Assembly (NCBI GenBank): GCA_947497305.1
Contig: CANMFY010000001.1
Span: forward strand, 1-64,000
DNA length: 64,000 nt
Source: Candidatus Pelagibacterales bacterium
Lineage (GTDB): Bacteria > Pseudomonadota > Alphaproteobacteria > Pelagibacterales > Pelagibacteraceae
Reading direction: 5' to 3'
Below the pieces are notes generated by a model. That model was not told where the DNA came from. It did not search any database and was given only the letters and a program-made list of their open reading frames with translations. Shown here one piece after another: positions 53,974 to 63,352 of the stretch. The translations under genes and the position numbers were made by a program. Within the stretch, counting starts at the first letter, position 1; the number at the start of each line of letters is the position of its first letter.

Positions 53974-53996
53974 CTAAATTAATTATATTTTGGAAT

Positions 53997-56147
53997 ATGC
54001 AAAATCTTTTACAAACTAATATATTAGATAAATCAAATGCAAAAGAACTTTCTTCTAATAAATTAGAAGGGGGAAAAAAATTTCAACTAATAACTGAATA
54101 CACTCCCGCTGGCGACCAGCCAAAGGCTATCTCTTTTTTAAAAACAGAAATATTAAACAAGAAAAAAAATCAAGTTTTACTTGGCGTGACTGGTTCTGGA
54201 AAAACTTTCACAATGGCTAAAATCATTGAAGAGTTAAATCGTCCAGCTTTAATACTTGCTCCAAACAAAACTTTAGCTGCACAATTATATGGGGAAATGA
54301 AAAATTTTTTTCCCAATAATGCAGTTGAATATTTTGTTTCTTATTATGATTACTACACGCCCGAAGCTTACGTTCCAAGATCGGACACTTATATAGAAAA
54401 AGAAGCTTCTATAAATGAACAGATAGATAGAATGAGACATTCGGCTACCAGATCGCTCTTGGAAAGAGATGATGTAATTATTGTTTCAAGTGTTTCTTGT
54501 ATTTACGGATTAGGATCTGTCGACTCTTATAGTAAAATGACTTTAGTTTTTAAAAAAAACGAGAGTTATGAAAGAGAAAAAATTATTAAAGGACTAGTTG
54601 AACTACAATATAAAAGAAATGACCAAAATTTTTATAGAGGAACTTTTAGAGTCAGAGGTGAAAATATAGAAATTTTTCCATCTCATTATGAGGACGAAGC
54701 ATGGAGAATTACAATTGAGGATAATAAAATAACTCAAATAAAATCTTTTGATCCATTAACTGGAGCTGACAATAAAGAAATTAATTTAATAAAATTATAC
54801 GGAAATAGCCACTATATTACTCCAAGACCAACGGTAGAAAAAGCAATTAAAGAAATAAAAAAAGAATTAATTGTTACTCTAGAAAAATTTAGAAATGAAA
54901 AAAAACTTTTAGAAGCCCAAAGACTAGAGGAAAGAACTAGATACGATCTTGAAATGATAGAAGCCACGGGAAGTTGTGCTGGAATAGAAAACTATTCTAG
55001 ATTTTTATCTGGAAGAGATGCCGGCGAGCCCCCTCCAACATTATTTGAATATCTTCCTGACAACTGTTTGGTATTTGTTGATGAAAGCCATGTTACAATT
55101 CCCCAATTAAACGGGATGTACAAAGGAGATTATACTAGAAAAAAAACTTTATCTGATTATGGTTTTAGACTTCCTTCATGCATGGATAATAGGCCGTTAA
55201 AATTTGAAGAATGGGATATGATGAGACCTCAAACAATTTTTGTTTCTGCAACTCCAAGTGAATGGGAATTAAAACAAAGTAAAGGAGTTTTTGCAGAACA
55301 AATTATAAGGCCAACTGGACTTATTGATCCTCAAATTTTTATTCGTCCTGCAAAAAATCAGGTCGATGATTTATTGAATGAGTGCATTACGGTTTCTAAA
55401 AATAATCAAAGAATATTAGTTACTACTCTTACAAAAAAAATGGCTGAGGATTTAACTGAATACCTTGATGAAAATGGAATTAAAGTTCGTTACATGCACT
55501 CTGATATTGATACGCTAGAAAGAATAGAAATAATAAGAGACTTAAGACTCGGCATATTTGATGTTTTGATTGGTATTAATCTTTTAAGAGAAGGACTGGA
55601 CATACCAGAATGTGCTCTTGTTGCAATTTTAGATGCTGATAAAGAAGGTTTCTTAAGATCTGAAAGATCCTTAATACAAACAATCGGAAGAGCAGCTAGG
55701 AATATTGATGGCAAAGTTATTTTATATGCAGATAAAGAAACGGAAAGTATTAAAAAGGCTATCAATGAGACTAATAGAAGAAGAACTAAGCAAATAGAAT
55801 ATAATAAAAAAAATAATATAACTGCTCAGTCTATCAAATCAAAAATTAACGACATTTTAGAGGGTGTTTTTGAAAAAGATTACGTTACTTTTGATAACGA
55901 CATCCCAATAGGCGATAATCTTAAAAAACACTTAAAAATGCTAGAAAAAGAAATGAAAAAAGCTGCCGACAATTTAGAATTTGAGCAAGCAGCAAAAATA
56001 AGAGATGAAATTAGAAAACTTCAAGAAAGAGAATTGGAAATTAATATGAGCAGTAAAATAAAAGTTTATAACAACGATGTAAAAAAAGAATTAATTGGAC
56101 GATCTACTCAGGGCAAAGCTGGAATGATTGCAAAAAAGAAAAGGTAA
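53997..56147 (+). CDS. uvrB: Excinuclease ABC subunit B
   Basis: DNA-damage verification helicase of nucleotide excision repair. Walker A GVTGSGKT is near residue 62. The beta-hairpin region [20 protein letters not shown] lies about 115-135. Helicase motifs include [13 protein letters not shown] (about 358-370) and QTIGRAARN (about 560). The C-terminal UVR domain that meets UvrC is at about residues 640-680. Length 716 includes a short N-terminal extension. uvrC lies three genes downstream on the same strand. Confidence 0.97.
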   Translation: MQNLLQTNILDKSNAKELSSNKLEGGKKFQLITEYTPAGDQPKAISFLKTEILNKKKNQVLLGVTGSGKTFTMAKIIEELNRPALILAPNKTLAAQLYGEMKNFFPNNAVEYFVSYYDYYTPEAYVPRSDTYIEKEASINEQIDRMRHSATRSLLERDDVIIVSSVSCIYGLGSVDSYSKMTLVFKKNESYEREKIIKGLVELQYKRNDQNFYRGTFRVRGENIEIFPSHYEDEAWRITIEDNKITQIKSFDPLTGADNKEINLIKLYGNSHYITPRPTVEKAIKEIKKELIVTLEKFRNEKKLLEAQRLEERTRYDLEMIEATGSCAGIENYSRFLSGRDAGEPPPTLFEYLPDNCLVFVDESHVTIPQLNGMYKGDYTRKKTLSDYGFRLPSCMDNRPLKFEEWDMMRPQTIFVSATPSEWELKQSKGVFAEQIIRPTGLIDPQIFIRPAKNQVDDLLNECITVSKNNQRILVTTLTKKMAEDLTEYLDENGIKVRYMHSDIDTLERIEIIRDLRLGIFDVLIGINLLREGLDIPECALVAILDADKEGFLRSERSLIQTIGRAARNIDGKVILYADKETESIKKAINETNRRRTKQIEYNKKNNITAQSIKSKINDILEGVFEKDYVTFDNDIPIGDNLKKHLKMLEKEMKKAADNLEFEQAAKIRDEIRKLQERELEINMSSKIKVYNNDVKKELIGRSTQGKAGMIAKKKR

Positions 56148-56148
56148 A

Positions 56149-56904
56149 ATGAATAAGAATATTTTGATTACTGGATCCTCACAAAGAATTGGCAAAGAAC
56201 TATGTTTATATTTTGCAAAAATGGGATGGAATATTGCTATTCATTTTAATAAATCGAAAAAACAAGCTGAGGTTCTTAAAAAAGAAATTGAAAGTTATGG
56301 AGTAAAATGCATTCATATTCAAGGTAATCTTTTAAACACAAAAATAATAAAAAAAATAATCACTTTAGTAAAAAAAAAATTGGGCAATATTGATTGTATA
56401 ATTAACAATGCTTCTATTTTTAACAATGATAGTATTTTAAATTTTAATGAAAAAAGTTGGAATGAACATTTAAAAATTAATCTTTTCGCCCCAGCTACTC
56501 TTATTAAAGAATTTTCTAAAATTAAAAATTTATCTGGAGATAAATCTATTATAAACATTCTTGATCAAAGAATATTTAAACTAACTCCATATTTCTTTTC
56601 ATATACTATTAGCAAAACAGGGTTACACACTTTGACAAAAACTACGGCTATGAAATTAGCCCCCAACATTAGAGTGAATGCGATAGCTCCTGGTCCTGTC
56701 TTTAAAAATAAAAGACAAACTCAAAAACATTTTAATAAGCAATCAAAAAATACTTTGCTAGGCAAGTCTGTTAAAATTGAAGATATATGTAAAACCGCCT
56801 ATCTTTTAGCAAATAGTGAAACAATTACTGGTCAAGTAATTGCTGTAGATAGTGGACAAAGTCTGAATTGGAAAACTCCAGATATTATTGGGATAAATGA
56901 ATAA
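56149..56904 (+). CDS. Pteridine-reductase-like SDR (FolM type)
   Basis: Short-chain reductase. I chose the ATG at 56149, 1 bp after the uvrB stop and preceded by AAGAAAAGG, giving MNKNILITGSSQRIGKEL; the upstream ATG at 56128 lies inside uvrB. The nucleotide motif has the arginine typical of pteridine reductases (SSQRIGKE). INNAS and the YxxxK motif in SYTISKTGL are intact. The adjacency to folB (8-bp overlap) supports a dihydromonapterin/dihydrofolate-type reductase in folate metabolism. Length 251 is normal. Substrate is inferred. Confidence 0.82.
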   Translation: MNKNILITGSSQRIGKELCLYFAKMGWNIAIHFNKSKKQAEVLKKEIESYGVKCIHIQGNLLNTKIIKKIITLVKKKLGNIDCIINNASIFNNDSILNFNEKSWNEHLKINLFAPATLIKEFSKIKNLSGDKSIINILDQRIFKLTPYFFSYTISKTGLHTLTKTTAMKLAPNIRVNAIAPGPVFKNKRQTQKHFNKQSKNTLLGKSVKIEDICKTAYLLANSETITGQVIAVDSGQSLNWKTPDIIGINE

Positions 56905-57313
56905 GACAAATATAATAAAAATTTTAGATTATAAAAAAAATATTAAATCTAAAGAAATAATCTTTATCAAAAACTATACTTGCAAAGCAATTATAGGTTA
57001 CCATGCTTTTGAAAAAGTAAAACCTCAAAAGTTAAGATTTAATGTAGAAATTTTAAGTAAAAAAAAAAAAGTGATTGATGGGAAACTTAATTCGGTCATT
57101 AATTACGAAGAAATTATTAACAAAATAAATTTTTTTTTAAAAAAAAAATATAACTTTCTAGAATCTTTCGCAAATGACTTTATTTATGAAATTTTTAAAA
57201 ATCAAAATATTCTTAATATTAAAATAAAAATTGAAAAACTAAATATCATTAAAAATACAGAATCTGTTGGAATAGAATTTTTTAAAACAAAAAATGATTA
57301 TGAAAAACCTTGA
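56897..57313 (+). CDS. folB: Dihydroneopterin aldolase
   Basis: Folate-pathway enzyme that splits dihydroneopterin. The family core is visible: CKAIIGYHAFEKVKPQKLRFNVEI (in part, about residues 29-51), INYEEIINKI (about 69-78) and LESFANDFIYEIF (about 88-100). Length 138 is slightly longer than usual because of an N-terminal extension of about 20 residues. The gene carries a 12-A run (57059-57070) and a 10-A run (57139-57148), which are prone to slippage. It overlaps the SDR gene by 8 bp and uvrC by 20 bp. Confidence 0.85.
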   Translation: MNKTNIIKILDYKKNIKSKEIIFIKNYTCKAIIGYHAFEKVKPQKLRFNVEILSKKKKVIDGKLNSVINYEEIINKINFFLKKKYNFLESFANDFIYEIFKNQNILNIKIKIEKLNIIKNTESVGIEFFKTKNDYEKP

Positions 57314-59150
57314 GCAAGGCAGAAAAATCATTAAAAATATAATTCAATTTTTACCTAATGGTCCTGGTGTTTATAAAATGCTAGATGACAAAAATACCAT
57401 TATTTATGTAGGAAAGGCAAAGAACTTACCTAATAGAATTAATAGTTATATTTCATCTTCTTATTTGCCTATCAGGACAGAAAGAATGATTTCTAGTACA
57501 AAAAATTTAGAATTCATTTCAACACAAAACGAAGCCGAGGCCTTACTGCTAGAAGCTAACTTAATAAAAAAAAATCAGCCTCGATATAATATATTATTAA
57601 AAGATGATAAATCTTTTCCCTATATTCAGCTAAGAAAATCACATAAATTTCCACAATTAACTAAATTTAGAGGCAAACAAAATAAAAATGATATTTTTTT
57701 TGGTCCTTTTGCATCATCTGGAGCAGCTGGATGGGCAATAAAAACTTTGCAAAAAGTATTCTTGTTGAGAGTTTGTGATGACTCAATTTTTAACAATAGA
57801 AAAAGGCCGTGTATTTTACATCAAATTAAAAGATGCTCTGCGCCGTGTACAAACGAAATCAGTGAAGAAGATTACAATAAACTTGTTGTAGACAGTATTA
57901 ATTTTTTAAATGGAAAATCAGCTCTTATACAAAAAAAACTTTCTAAAGAGATGGAAATTGAAAGCAAAAAATTTAGCTATGAAAAAGCAGCAACAATTAG
58001 AGATAGAATTAAAGCATTAACTCAAATTCAATCATCACAACAAATAAATAAAAATAATTTTAATAATGCTGATTTAATTGTCGAATTTCAAAAAAATAAT
58101 ATTACGTGCATTGAAGTATTTTTTTATAGATCGAAACAAAATTGGGGTAATCAAGCTTTTTTTCCTAAACACGATAAAGACGATAATATAGACGATATTA
58201 TTTATTCATTTTTAATACAATTTTATGAAAATAAAATACCGCCAGCAGAAATTATTTTAAGTAAAAAAATTAAGGATTTAGATTTAATAAAAGCAGCTTT
58301 AGAAAAAAAATATAATAAAAAAATTAATATAAAAACTGCAAAAAATAATATTGAAAAACTTTCAATAAAATTAGCTATTAAAAATGCACAATTAGCTTTA
58401 GATAAAAAACTTTTAGAGAATGAAAATAATGATCATTTTTTATCCTTAATTAATAAAGAGTTTAATTTAGGTTTTAATCCGAACTTGATTGAGGTTTACG
58501 ATAATAGTCATATCCAAGGGCTTAATGCTGTTGGGTCTTTTGTAGTATTTGGAAAAAATGGATTTATTAAAAGAAAATACAGAAAATTTAACATAACAAA
58601 AACAAATATTAATCCTGGGGATGATTATGGAATGTTAAAAGAGGTTCTTTCCAGAAGATTTGCTAAAATTAAATCAAATAATGAAGATGAGTCTCCTGAT
58701 TTAATTATAATTGATGGTGGCAAAGGTCATTACAATGCCGCTAGAAAAGTTTTAGATGAATTAGGACATTTCAATCTCAATATGATGGCGATTGCAAAAA
58801 GTGAAAGAAGAAATCAAGGAGATGAAACTTTTTATTATAACAATAGAGAAATAAAAATTCATAATAACGTATTGTTATTTTTCCTACAAAGGTTGCGAGA
58901 TGAAGCTCACAGATTTGCAATCTTTTCACACAGGGTTAATAGAAAAAATACTTTTAGCCAATCTGCACTTGATAATATTGAGGGGATTGGAAAAACAAGA
59001 AAAAAATTACTTTTAAATCACTTTGGATCTGTAAAATTAATAGAGAGCGCAAGCATTGAGGATATGAAAAAAATAAGTGGAATAAGTGATTTTGTTGCAA
59101 ATAAAATTTATAATTTTTTTAATAAAAATAGCTTAATGTCAAAAAAATGA
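57294..59150 (+). CDS. uvrC: Excinuclease ABC subunit C
   Basis: Dual-incision nuclease of nucleotide excision repair. The GIY-YIG domain (GVYKMLDDKNTIIYVGKAKNL in part) occupies about residues 25-105. The cysteine-containing segment CILHQIKRCSAPC is at about 170-185, the UVR domain is near 205-235, the RNase H-like nuclease domain (EVYDNSHIQG and LIIIDGGKGH) is at about 400-490, and tandem helix-hairpin-helix motifs are at the C-terminus. Length 618 is normal. The start is 57294 or the second ATG at 57300. It overlaps pgsA by 4 bp. Confidence 0.96.
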   Translation: MIMKNLEQGRKIIKNIIQFLPNGPGVYKMLDDKNTIIYVGKAKNLPNRINSYISSSYLPIRTERMISSTKNLEFISTQNEAEALLLEANLIKKNQPRYNILLKDDKSFPYIQLRKSHKFPQLTKFRGKQNKNDIFFGPFASSGAAGWAIKTLQKVFLLRVCDDSIFNNRKRPCILHQIKRCSAPCTNEISEEDYNKLVVDSINFLNGKSALIQKKLSKEMEIESKKFSYEKAATIRDRIKALTQIQSSQQINKNNFNNADLIVEFQKNNITCIEVFFYRSKQNWGNQAFFPKHDKDDNIDDIIYSFLIQFYENKIPPAEIILSKKIKDLDLIKAALEKKYNKKINIKTAKNNIEKLSIKLAIKNAQLALDKKLLENENNDHFLSLINKEFNLGFNPNLIEVYDNSHIQGLNAVGSFVVFGKNGFIKRKYRKFNITKTNINPGDDYGMLKEVLSRRFAKIKSNNEDESPDLIIIDGGKGHYNAARKVLDELGHFNLNMMAIAKSERRNQGDETFYYNNREIKIHNNVLLFFLQRLRDEAHRFAIFSHRVNRKNTFSQSALDNIEGIGKTRKKLLLNHFGSVKLIESASIEDMKKISGISDFVANKIYNFFNKNSLMSKK

Positions 59151-59698
59151 AAATTCCTAACATCTTAACCATTGGTCGAATTCTAATTGCACCAATATTA
59201 GTAGTTATCTTCTATTTTCCTGGAGAACTAAGTGATTGGTTGTCTTGCATTGTATTTGTAATAGCCGCCTTTACTGATTATCTCGATGGGTTGTTTGCAA
59301 GATTATATAAGCAACAATCAAAGTTTGGCGAATTACTAGATCCAATTGCAGATAAAGTTTTAGTTGCAACAGCCCTTGCGCTTTTATTAATGAGTCAAAC
59401 TATAAAAGGTATTCATGTAGTTGCGGCAATTATAATAATAACAAGAGAAATTTTAATTTCAGGGTTAAGAGAATTTTTAGCAAAAGCAAAAATTTATATT
59501 CCGGTAACGAGCTTATCTAAAGGCAAAACCGTAATACAAATGGTAGCTATTTCTATTTTATTAGCCGGTAACAGTGGTGATAAATTTTTATTTAATTATG
59601 GAATTGAATTAGGAATATATTTACTTTGGATGTCTGCAATATTAACACTTTGGACAGGGTATGCTTACTTAAGAAAGGGAATAGATCTTATTGATTAA
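59147..59698 (+). CDS. pgsA: CDP-diacylglycerol--glycerol-3-phosphate phosphatidyltransferase
   Basis: Membrane enzyme that makes phosphatidylglycerol phosphate. The CDP-alcohol phosphatidyltransferase motif is complete in FTDYLDGLFARLYKQQSKFG followed by LLDPIADK (about residues 43-70). About five membrane helices fit the 183-residue length. It overlaps uvrC by 4 bp (ATGA), a pairing common in Proteobacteria, and ends 6 bp from the convergent ilvE. Confidence 0.95.
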   Translation: MKIPNILTIGRILIAPILVVIFYFPGELSDWLSCIVFVIAAFTDYLDGLFARLYKQQSKFGELLDPIADKVLVATALALLLMSQTIKGIHVVAAIIIITREILISGLREFLAKAKIYIPVTSLSKGKTVIQMVAISILLAGNSGDKFLFNYGIELGIYLLWMSAILTLWTGYAYLRKGIDLID

Positions 59699-59704
59699 TT
59701 ATTG

Positions 59705-60586
59705 TTAATTTTTATTAACTAGTTTTGAATAATTATCATCTAACTTCTTAATTATATCGACCACAGAAAACTTAATATCTCCAATCTGAGATACTGGCGT
59801 CACTTCGGCTGCAGTGCCAGTTAAAAAACACCCATCAAATGTATTAAGTTCATCGAGTTTTATTTTTCTTTCTAAAACTTTAATCTGAAGTTGTTTTGCA
59901 ATTTCTATAATTGATCTTCTGGTAATTCCGTCTAAAAAAGAATCTGCTATTGGGGTGTGAATCTCATTATTATTAGTTTTAGTAAAAAAAATATTTGCAC
60001 CAGTGGCTTCTGCAATATTACCTTGATAATCCATCATTAAAGCATCATGATAACTTTTTTTTTCTGCCTCATGTTTGGATAAAGTTGAAATCATATATAG
60101 ACCTGAAGCTTTTGTATCCCATGGTATGCAATCTGGTGGTGGTTTTTTCCATTTAGAAATGTCCAATCTAATTCCTTTAATTTTAATTTGCGGATCAAAA
60201 TAAGAACCCCACTCCCAAGTTGCTATAGCTAAATGAATCTTACTTTTCTGAGCAGATATTGCCATCATTTCACTTCCTCTCCAAACAACTGGTCTCACGT
60301 AACCATTCTGAACACTCTGTGCAAAAATAATTTCTTTGCATGCATTATCTATTTGTTCAGCTGAATAAGGAATCTTCATACCCATTCTATCTGCTGAATA
60401 AATCAATCTATTTGTGTGTTCCCTTAACTTAAAAATTTCTCCGTTATAGACTCTTTCGCCTTCAAACACGCAGCTAGCATAATGAAGTCCATGACTCAGA
60501 ATATGTAAATTAGCTTCTTTCCAATCAACTAATTTACCATTGTGCCAAATTTTTCCTGATCTTTTATCAAAAGGGACTAGGTCCAT
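59705..60586 (-). CDS. ilvE: Branched-chain amino acid aminotransferase
   Basis: Fold-type IV PLP aminotransferase for valine, leucine and isoleucine. The opening MDLVPFDKRSGKIWHNGKLV and LHYASCVFEGERVY (about residues 34-47) are typical. The PLP lysine lies in DTKASGLYM (about residue 158), EATGANIFF is near 194-202, and TGTAAEVTPV is near 256-265. Length 293 is normal. It is divergent from the marR-type gene and shares a promoter region with it. Confidence 0.94.
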   Translation of the reverse strand: MDLVPFDKRSGKIWHNGKLVDWKEANLHILSHGLHYASCVFEGERVYNGEIFKLREHTNRLIYSADRMGMKIPYSAEQIDNACKEIIFAQSVQNGYVRPVVWRGSEMMAISAQKSKIHLAIATWEWGSYFDPQIKIKGIRLDISKWKKPPPDCIPWDTKASGLYMISTLSKHEAEKKSYHDALMMDYQGNIAEATGANIFFTKTNNNEIHTPIADSFLDGITRRSIIEIAKQLQIKVLERKIKLDELNTFDGCFLTGTAAEVTPVSQIGDIKFSVVDIIKKLDDNYSKLVNKN

Positions 60587-60633
60587 TAGAGTAAATAATT
60601 ATTAAAATTGTATTGGTAAATAAGTAAAGTAGA

Positions 60634-60654
60634 TATGTCAATAAAACTGACATA
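60634..60654. promoter_or_regulatory. Inverted repeat operator candidate at ilvE/marR
   Basis: TATGTCA (60634-60640) and TGACATA (60648-60654) form a perfect 7-bp inverted repeat with a 7-base spacer, ending 15 bp before the MarR start. It overlaps a TACAAT -10-like hexamer for marR (60653-60658). On the opposite strand it contains a TTGACA -35-like hexamer facing ilvE (60636-60641). The layout fits a MarR autoregulatory site that could also affect ilvE. Confidence 0.5.
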
Positions 60655-60669
60655 CAATAAAATTTTAAA

Positions 60670-61107
60670 ATGAAAGATCTTTTATATTTAAGAGAAAAAA
60701 GTTTAAAAGAAATTTTAGAACTGATTTTTCAAGCTTACATAGACTCTTATTCTGATCCTAGCGAGGTATTAAAAAAAAATTCATTTGGTAGAGCTCATCA
60801 CAGGTTGCTTTGCATTATAGAAGGAAGTCCAAATATTACTATTGCTGATATATTAAGAAAATTGAAAATTACTAAACAAAGTTTAAGTAGAGTTCTTCAA
60901 GATCTTATAAAAAAAGATATTATATCACAAAAAAAAGGCACAAAGGACGCTAGACAAAGAGAATTAGTTCTAACAGAAAAAGGAATTAAGCTTTGTCATG
61001 AAATATATAATAAGCAAAAAAAAAGAATAATTAATGCCCTTAAAAATTCAAGTTCAGATGAAGTTTCAAATTTTAAATCAATAATGAAAAAGATAATTTA
61101 TGGATAA
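60670..61107 (+). CDS. MarR family transcriptional regulator
   Basis: Winged-helix regulator of 145 residues. The core is clear: AHHRLLCIIEGSPNITIADILRKLKITKQSLSRVLQDL in part (about residues 42-80), then DARQRELVLTEKGIKL (about 97-112) for the wing and following helix. It overlaps the response-regulator gene by 8 bp. A MarR gene followed by an OmpR-type gene next to ilvE matches the petP-petR arrangement known in other Alphaproteobacteria. The effector is unknown. Confidence 0.88.
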   Translation: MKDLLYLREKSLKEILELIFQAYIDSYSDPSEVLKKNSFGRAHHRLLCIIEGSPNITIADILRKLKITKQSLSRVLQDLIKKDIISQKKGTKDARQRELVLTEKGIKLCHEIYNKQKKRIINALKNSSSDEVSNFKSIMKKIIYG

Positions 61108-61780
61108 TTCAAAAATACACATTTTAATTATTGATGATGATGAAAAAATTAGAGATTTATTAAAACAATATTTAAAAAATAATAATTTTTTCGTATCTAC
61201 GGCGATCAACGCTTCTGATGCAGAGGAAAAGTTAAAAATTATCAAATTTGATTTAGCAATTATTGATATAATGATGCCTGGCAAGGACGGTTTACAACTT
61301 ACGAAAGAAATTAGAGAAAAAATTGATCTTCCTATAATTCTTCTTACCGCAAAAGGCGAGCCTGAGGATAGAGTGAGAGGATTAGAATTGGGAGCAGAGG
61401 ATTATTTGCCCAAACCTTTTGAACCTAAAGAACTTTTATTAAGAATTAAAAATGTAATAAAAAGAATAAAAAAAAATAAGCATGTAATAACTTCAATTAA
61501 AATAGGAAAGGCCCACGTAAATATTAAGAAAATGGAGATTCAAAAAGAAAAGAAAATAATTAAAATTAATGCTAGTGAAAAGATCCTTTTAGAAAATATG
61601 ATCAGTTCTGCAGGAAAAATATTTTCTAGGGAAGAGATATCAAAAATTACAAATCTAACCCAAGAAAGAAGTATAGATGTATTGGTTACAAGACTTAGAC
61701 AAAAGATTGAACCTGACCCTAAAAATCCAAAATACCTTCAAACAGTTAGAGGAACAGGATACGTTTTATGGCTAGACTGA
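61100..61780 (+). CDS. ompR: OmpR-family response regulator
   Basis: DNA-binding response regulator of 226 residues. The receiver domain has the acidic cluster D12-D14, phospho-acceptor D56 (IIDIMMPGKDG), the switch threonine in LLTAKGE and the lysine in LPKPFEPKEL. The winged-helix output domain follows (about 130-226), with SREEISK, RSIDVLVTRLRQKIEPDPKNP and VRGTGYVL. It lies between the MarR gene (8-bp overlap) and its probable sensor kinase (1-bp gap). It is PetR-like by context. Confidence 0.92.
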   Translation: MDNSKIHILIIDDDEKIRDLLKQYLKNNNFFVSTAINASDAEEKLKIIKFDLAIIDIMMPGKDGLQLTKEIREKIDLPIILLTAKGEPEDRVRGLELGAEDYLPKPFEPKELLLRIKNVIKRIKKNKHVITSIKIGKAHVNIKKMEIQKEKKIIKINASEKILLENMISSAGKIFSREEISKITNLTQERSIDVLVTRLRQKIEPDPKNPKYLQTVRGTGYVLWLD

Positions 61781-61781
61781 A

Positions 61782-63092
61782 ATGTTAAGAAAAATATTTC
61801 CCAAAACTTTACTTTTTAGATCCTTATTAATTATAGTGGTCCCAATTATACTTATTCAAGTTGTAATTGGCGCTGTTTTTTTTGATAGTATTTGGTTTAA
61901 AACCAATAGAGGATTGGTAAGAGGCGCCACAAACGAAATTAACACATTTTTAGCTCTCTATCCTGAATTCAAGCAAAAAAATAAAGTTAATGAATTAATT
62001 AACACATTTAAAAATAACACTGGGCTAATAGTTTCAATCAAAAAAGAAACTCAACAACTACCATCTGCAAATGCAGTTAAGTGGTACAGCTTATATGATA
62101 AAATTGTTACGGAAGAGTTTTCGGATAAAATAAAAAATCCATATTGGCATAACGTAAGATTTGATAGCTCAAACATTCAAGTATTAGTAATGCTAAATAA
62201 GAATGAAATTATTGAATTTTTAATAGCTAAATCAAAAATAAGGTCGACATCAGGAAGAATATTTGCGCTTTGGATTACTATTCCTTCATTTATATTTCTA
62301 ATTATTTCAATAATATTTTTGCGTAATCAAATAAGACCTATTGTTCACCTATCTCGAGCTGCAGAAAAATTTGGTAAGGGACAATTTGATATTGATTTTA
62401 AAATTTCTGGTGCTCTTGAAATTAGACAAGCCTCTTATGAATTTGAAAAAATGAAAAGAAGAATTTTAAAACACATTAGTCAAAGGACAGCAATGTTATC
62501 AGGTATTAGCCATGATTTAAAAACGCCTCTCACACGACTAAAATTACAAATTGAACTTTTAAATAAAAATCAAAAATTAAATTCTTTAAAGGAAGAAATC
62601 AATGAAATGGAAAAAATGATTAATGAATATCTCGATTTTGCAAGTAATCAATATTCACAACCTTTGGAAAAATTTAATATTTTTCAAGTAATTCAAAATT
62701 TAATTGATAAGAGTTTTAAAAAAAATATCAAAATAAATAGTCCTAAAAACTTAATATTTTCTGGAAGAAAAAACCTTATAAGAAGATGTATTGCTAATAT
62801 TATAAATAACTCTCAAAAATATGCTGAAAATATTTTAATTACTTGTAAAAAAATCAAAAATACTACTCTAATTACTATTGATGACGACGGTCCGGGAATT
62901 GAAGACGAACACAAAGATAAAGTATTTCGGCCATTTTATAGAATTGATAAATCAACAGCTTTTAAGGACAGTAATTTTGGGTTAGGTCTTTCGATTGTGG
63001 AAGATATCGTTAATTCTCATGGCGGGACCGTGAAATTATTTAATAATCCAAAAGGTAAAGGCTTACGAGTTATTTTATCTTTTCCCAACTAG
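61782..63092 (+). CDS. envZ: Sensor histidine kinase, EnvZ-like
   Basis: Membrane sensor kinase of 436 residues. Two membrane helices (about 14-35 and 158-179) enclose a periplasmic domain of about 120 residues; a HAMP domain follows (RPIVHLSRAAEKFGKG). The phospho-acceptor histidine is in SGISHDLKTPLTRLK. The ATPase domain has IINNSQKYA (N box), DDDGPGIED (G1) and FGLGLSIVEDI (G2). It starts 1 bp after the regulator gene and overlaps the convergent ubiK-like gene by 18 bp. The stimulus is unknown; EnvZ is used by architecture only. Confidence 0.9.
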   Translation: MLRKIFPKTLLFRSLLIIVVPIILIQVVIGAVFFDSIWFKTNRGLVRGATNEINTFLALYPEFKQKNKVNELINTFKNNTGLIVSIKKETQQLPSANAVKWYSLYDKIVTEEFSDKIKNPYWHNVRFDSSNIQVLVMLNKNEIIEFLIAKSKIRSTSGRIFALWITIPSFIFLIISIIFLRNQIRPIVHLSRAAEKFGKGQFDIDFKISGALEIRQASYEFEKMKRRILKHISQRTAMLSGISHDLKTPLTRLKLQIELLNKNQKLNSLKEEINEMEKMINEYLDFASNQYSQPLEKFNIFQVIQNLIDKSFKKNIKINSPKNLIFSGRKNLIRRCIANIINNSQKYAENILITCKKIKNTTLITIDDDGPGIEDEHKDKVFRPFYRIDKSTAFKDSNFGLGLSIVEDIVNSHGGTVKLFNNPKGKGLRVILSFPN

Positions 63093-63305
63093 TTTTTTTA
63101 ATTTTTGTATTTCTAGTTTTAGCTTATTAATTTTATTTTTTATCTCTTCTAAATCGCTGCTAAGTGAATTATTTAATTGATTAATATTTTTTTCTTTTTT
63201 AAACTGAATAAGATTTCTTATTTCTTGCTTGATATCTTTTGTAGTTAAAAGACTTATTTGAAATAAATTTGTTAAATTATTAATAATTTTTTTATAATTA
63301 ATCAT
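63075..63305 (-). CDS. ubiK: UbiK/BMFP-like accessory protein
   Basis: A 76-residue, highly charged protein with a C-terminal coiled coil (about residues 50-72). It resembles the UbiK (YqiC, BMFP) family, whose members assist ubiquinone biosynthesis and trimerise through such a coil. In Alphaproteobacteria this family is frequently encoded next to lgt, and here it is divergent from lgt across 47 bp, which supports the call. The N-terminal ISLLTTKDIKQEIRNLIQ segment fits the amphipathic region. Sequence similarity by eye is modest. Confidence 0.65.
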   Translation of the reverse strand: MINYKKIINNLTNLFQISLLTTKDIKQEIRNLIQFKKEKNINQLNNSLSSDLEEIKNKINKLKLEIQKLKKLVGKR

Positions 63306-63352
63306 ATATTCTTCCTGGTAATATAGTTATAAATAATTTTGAGATTATTTAA

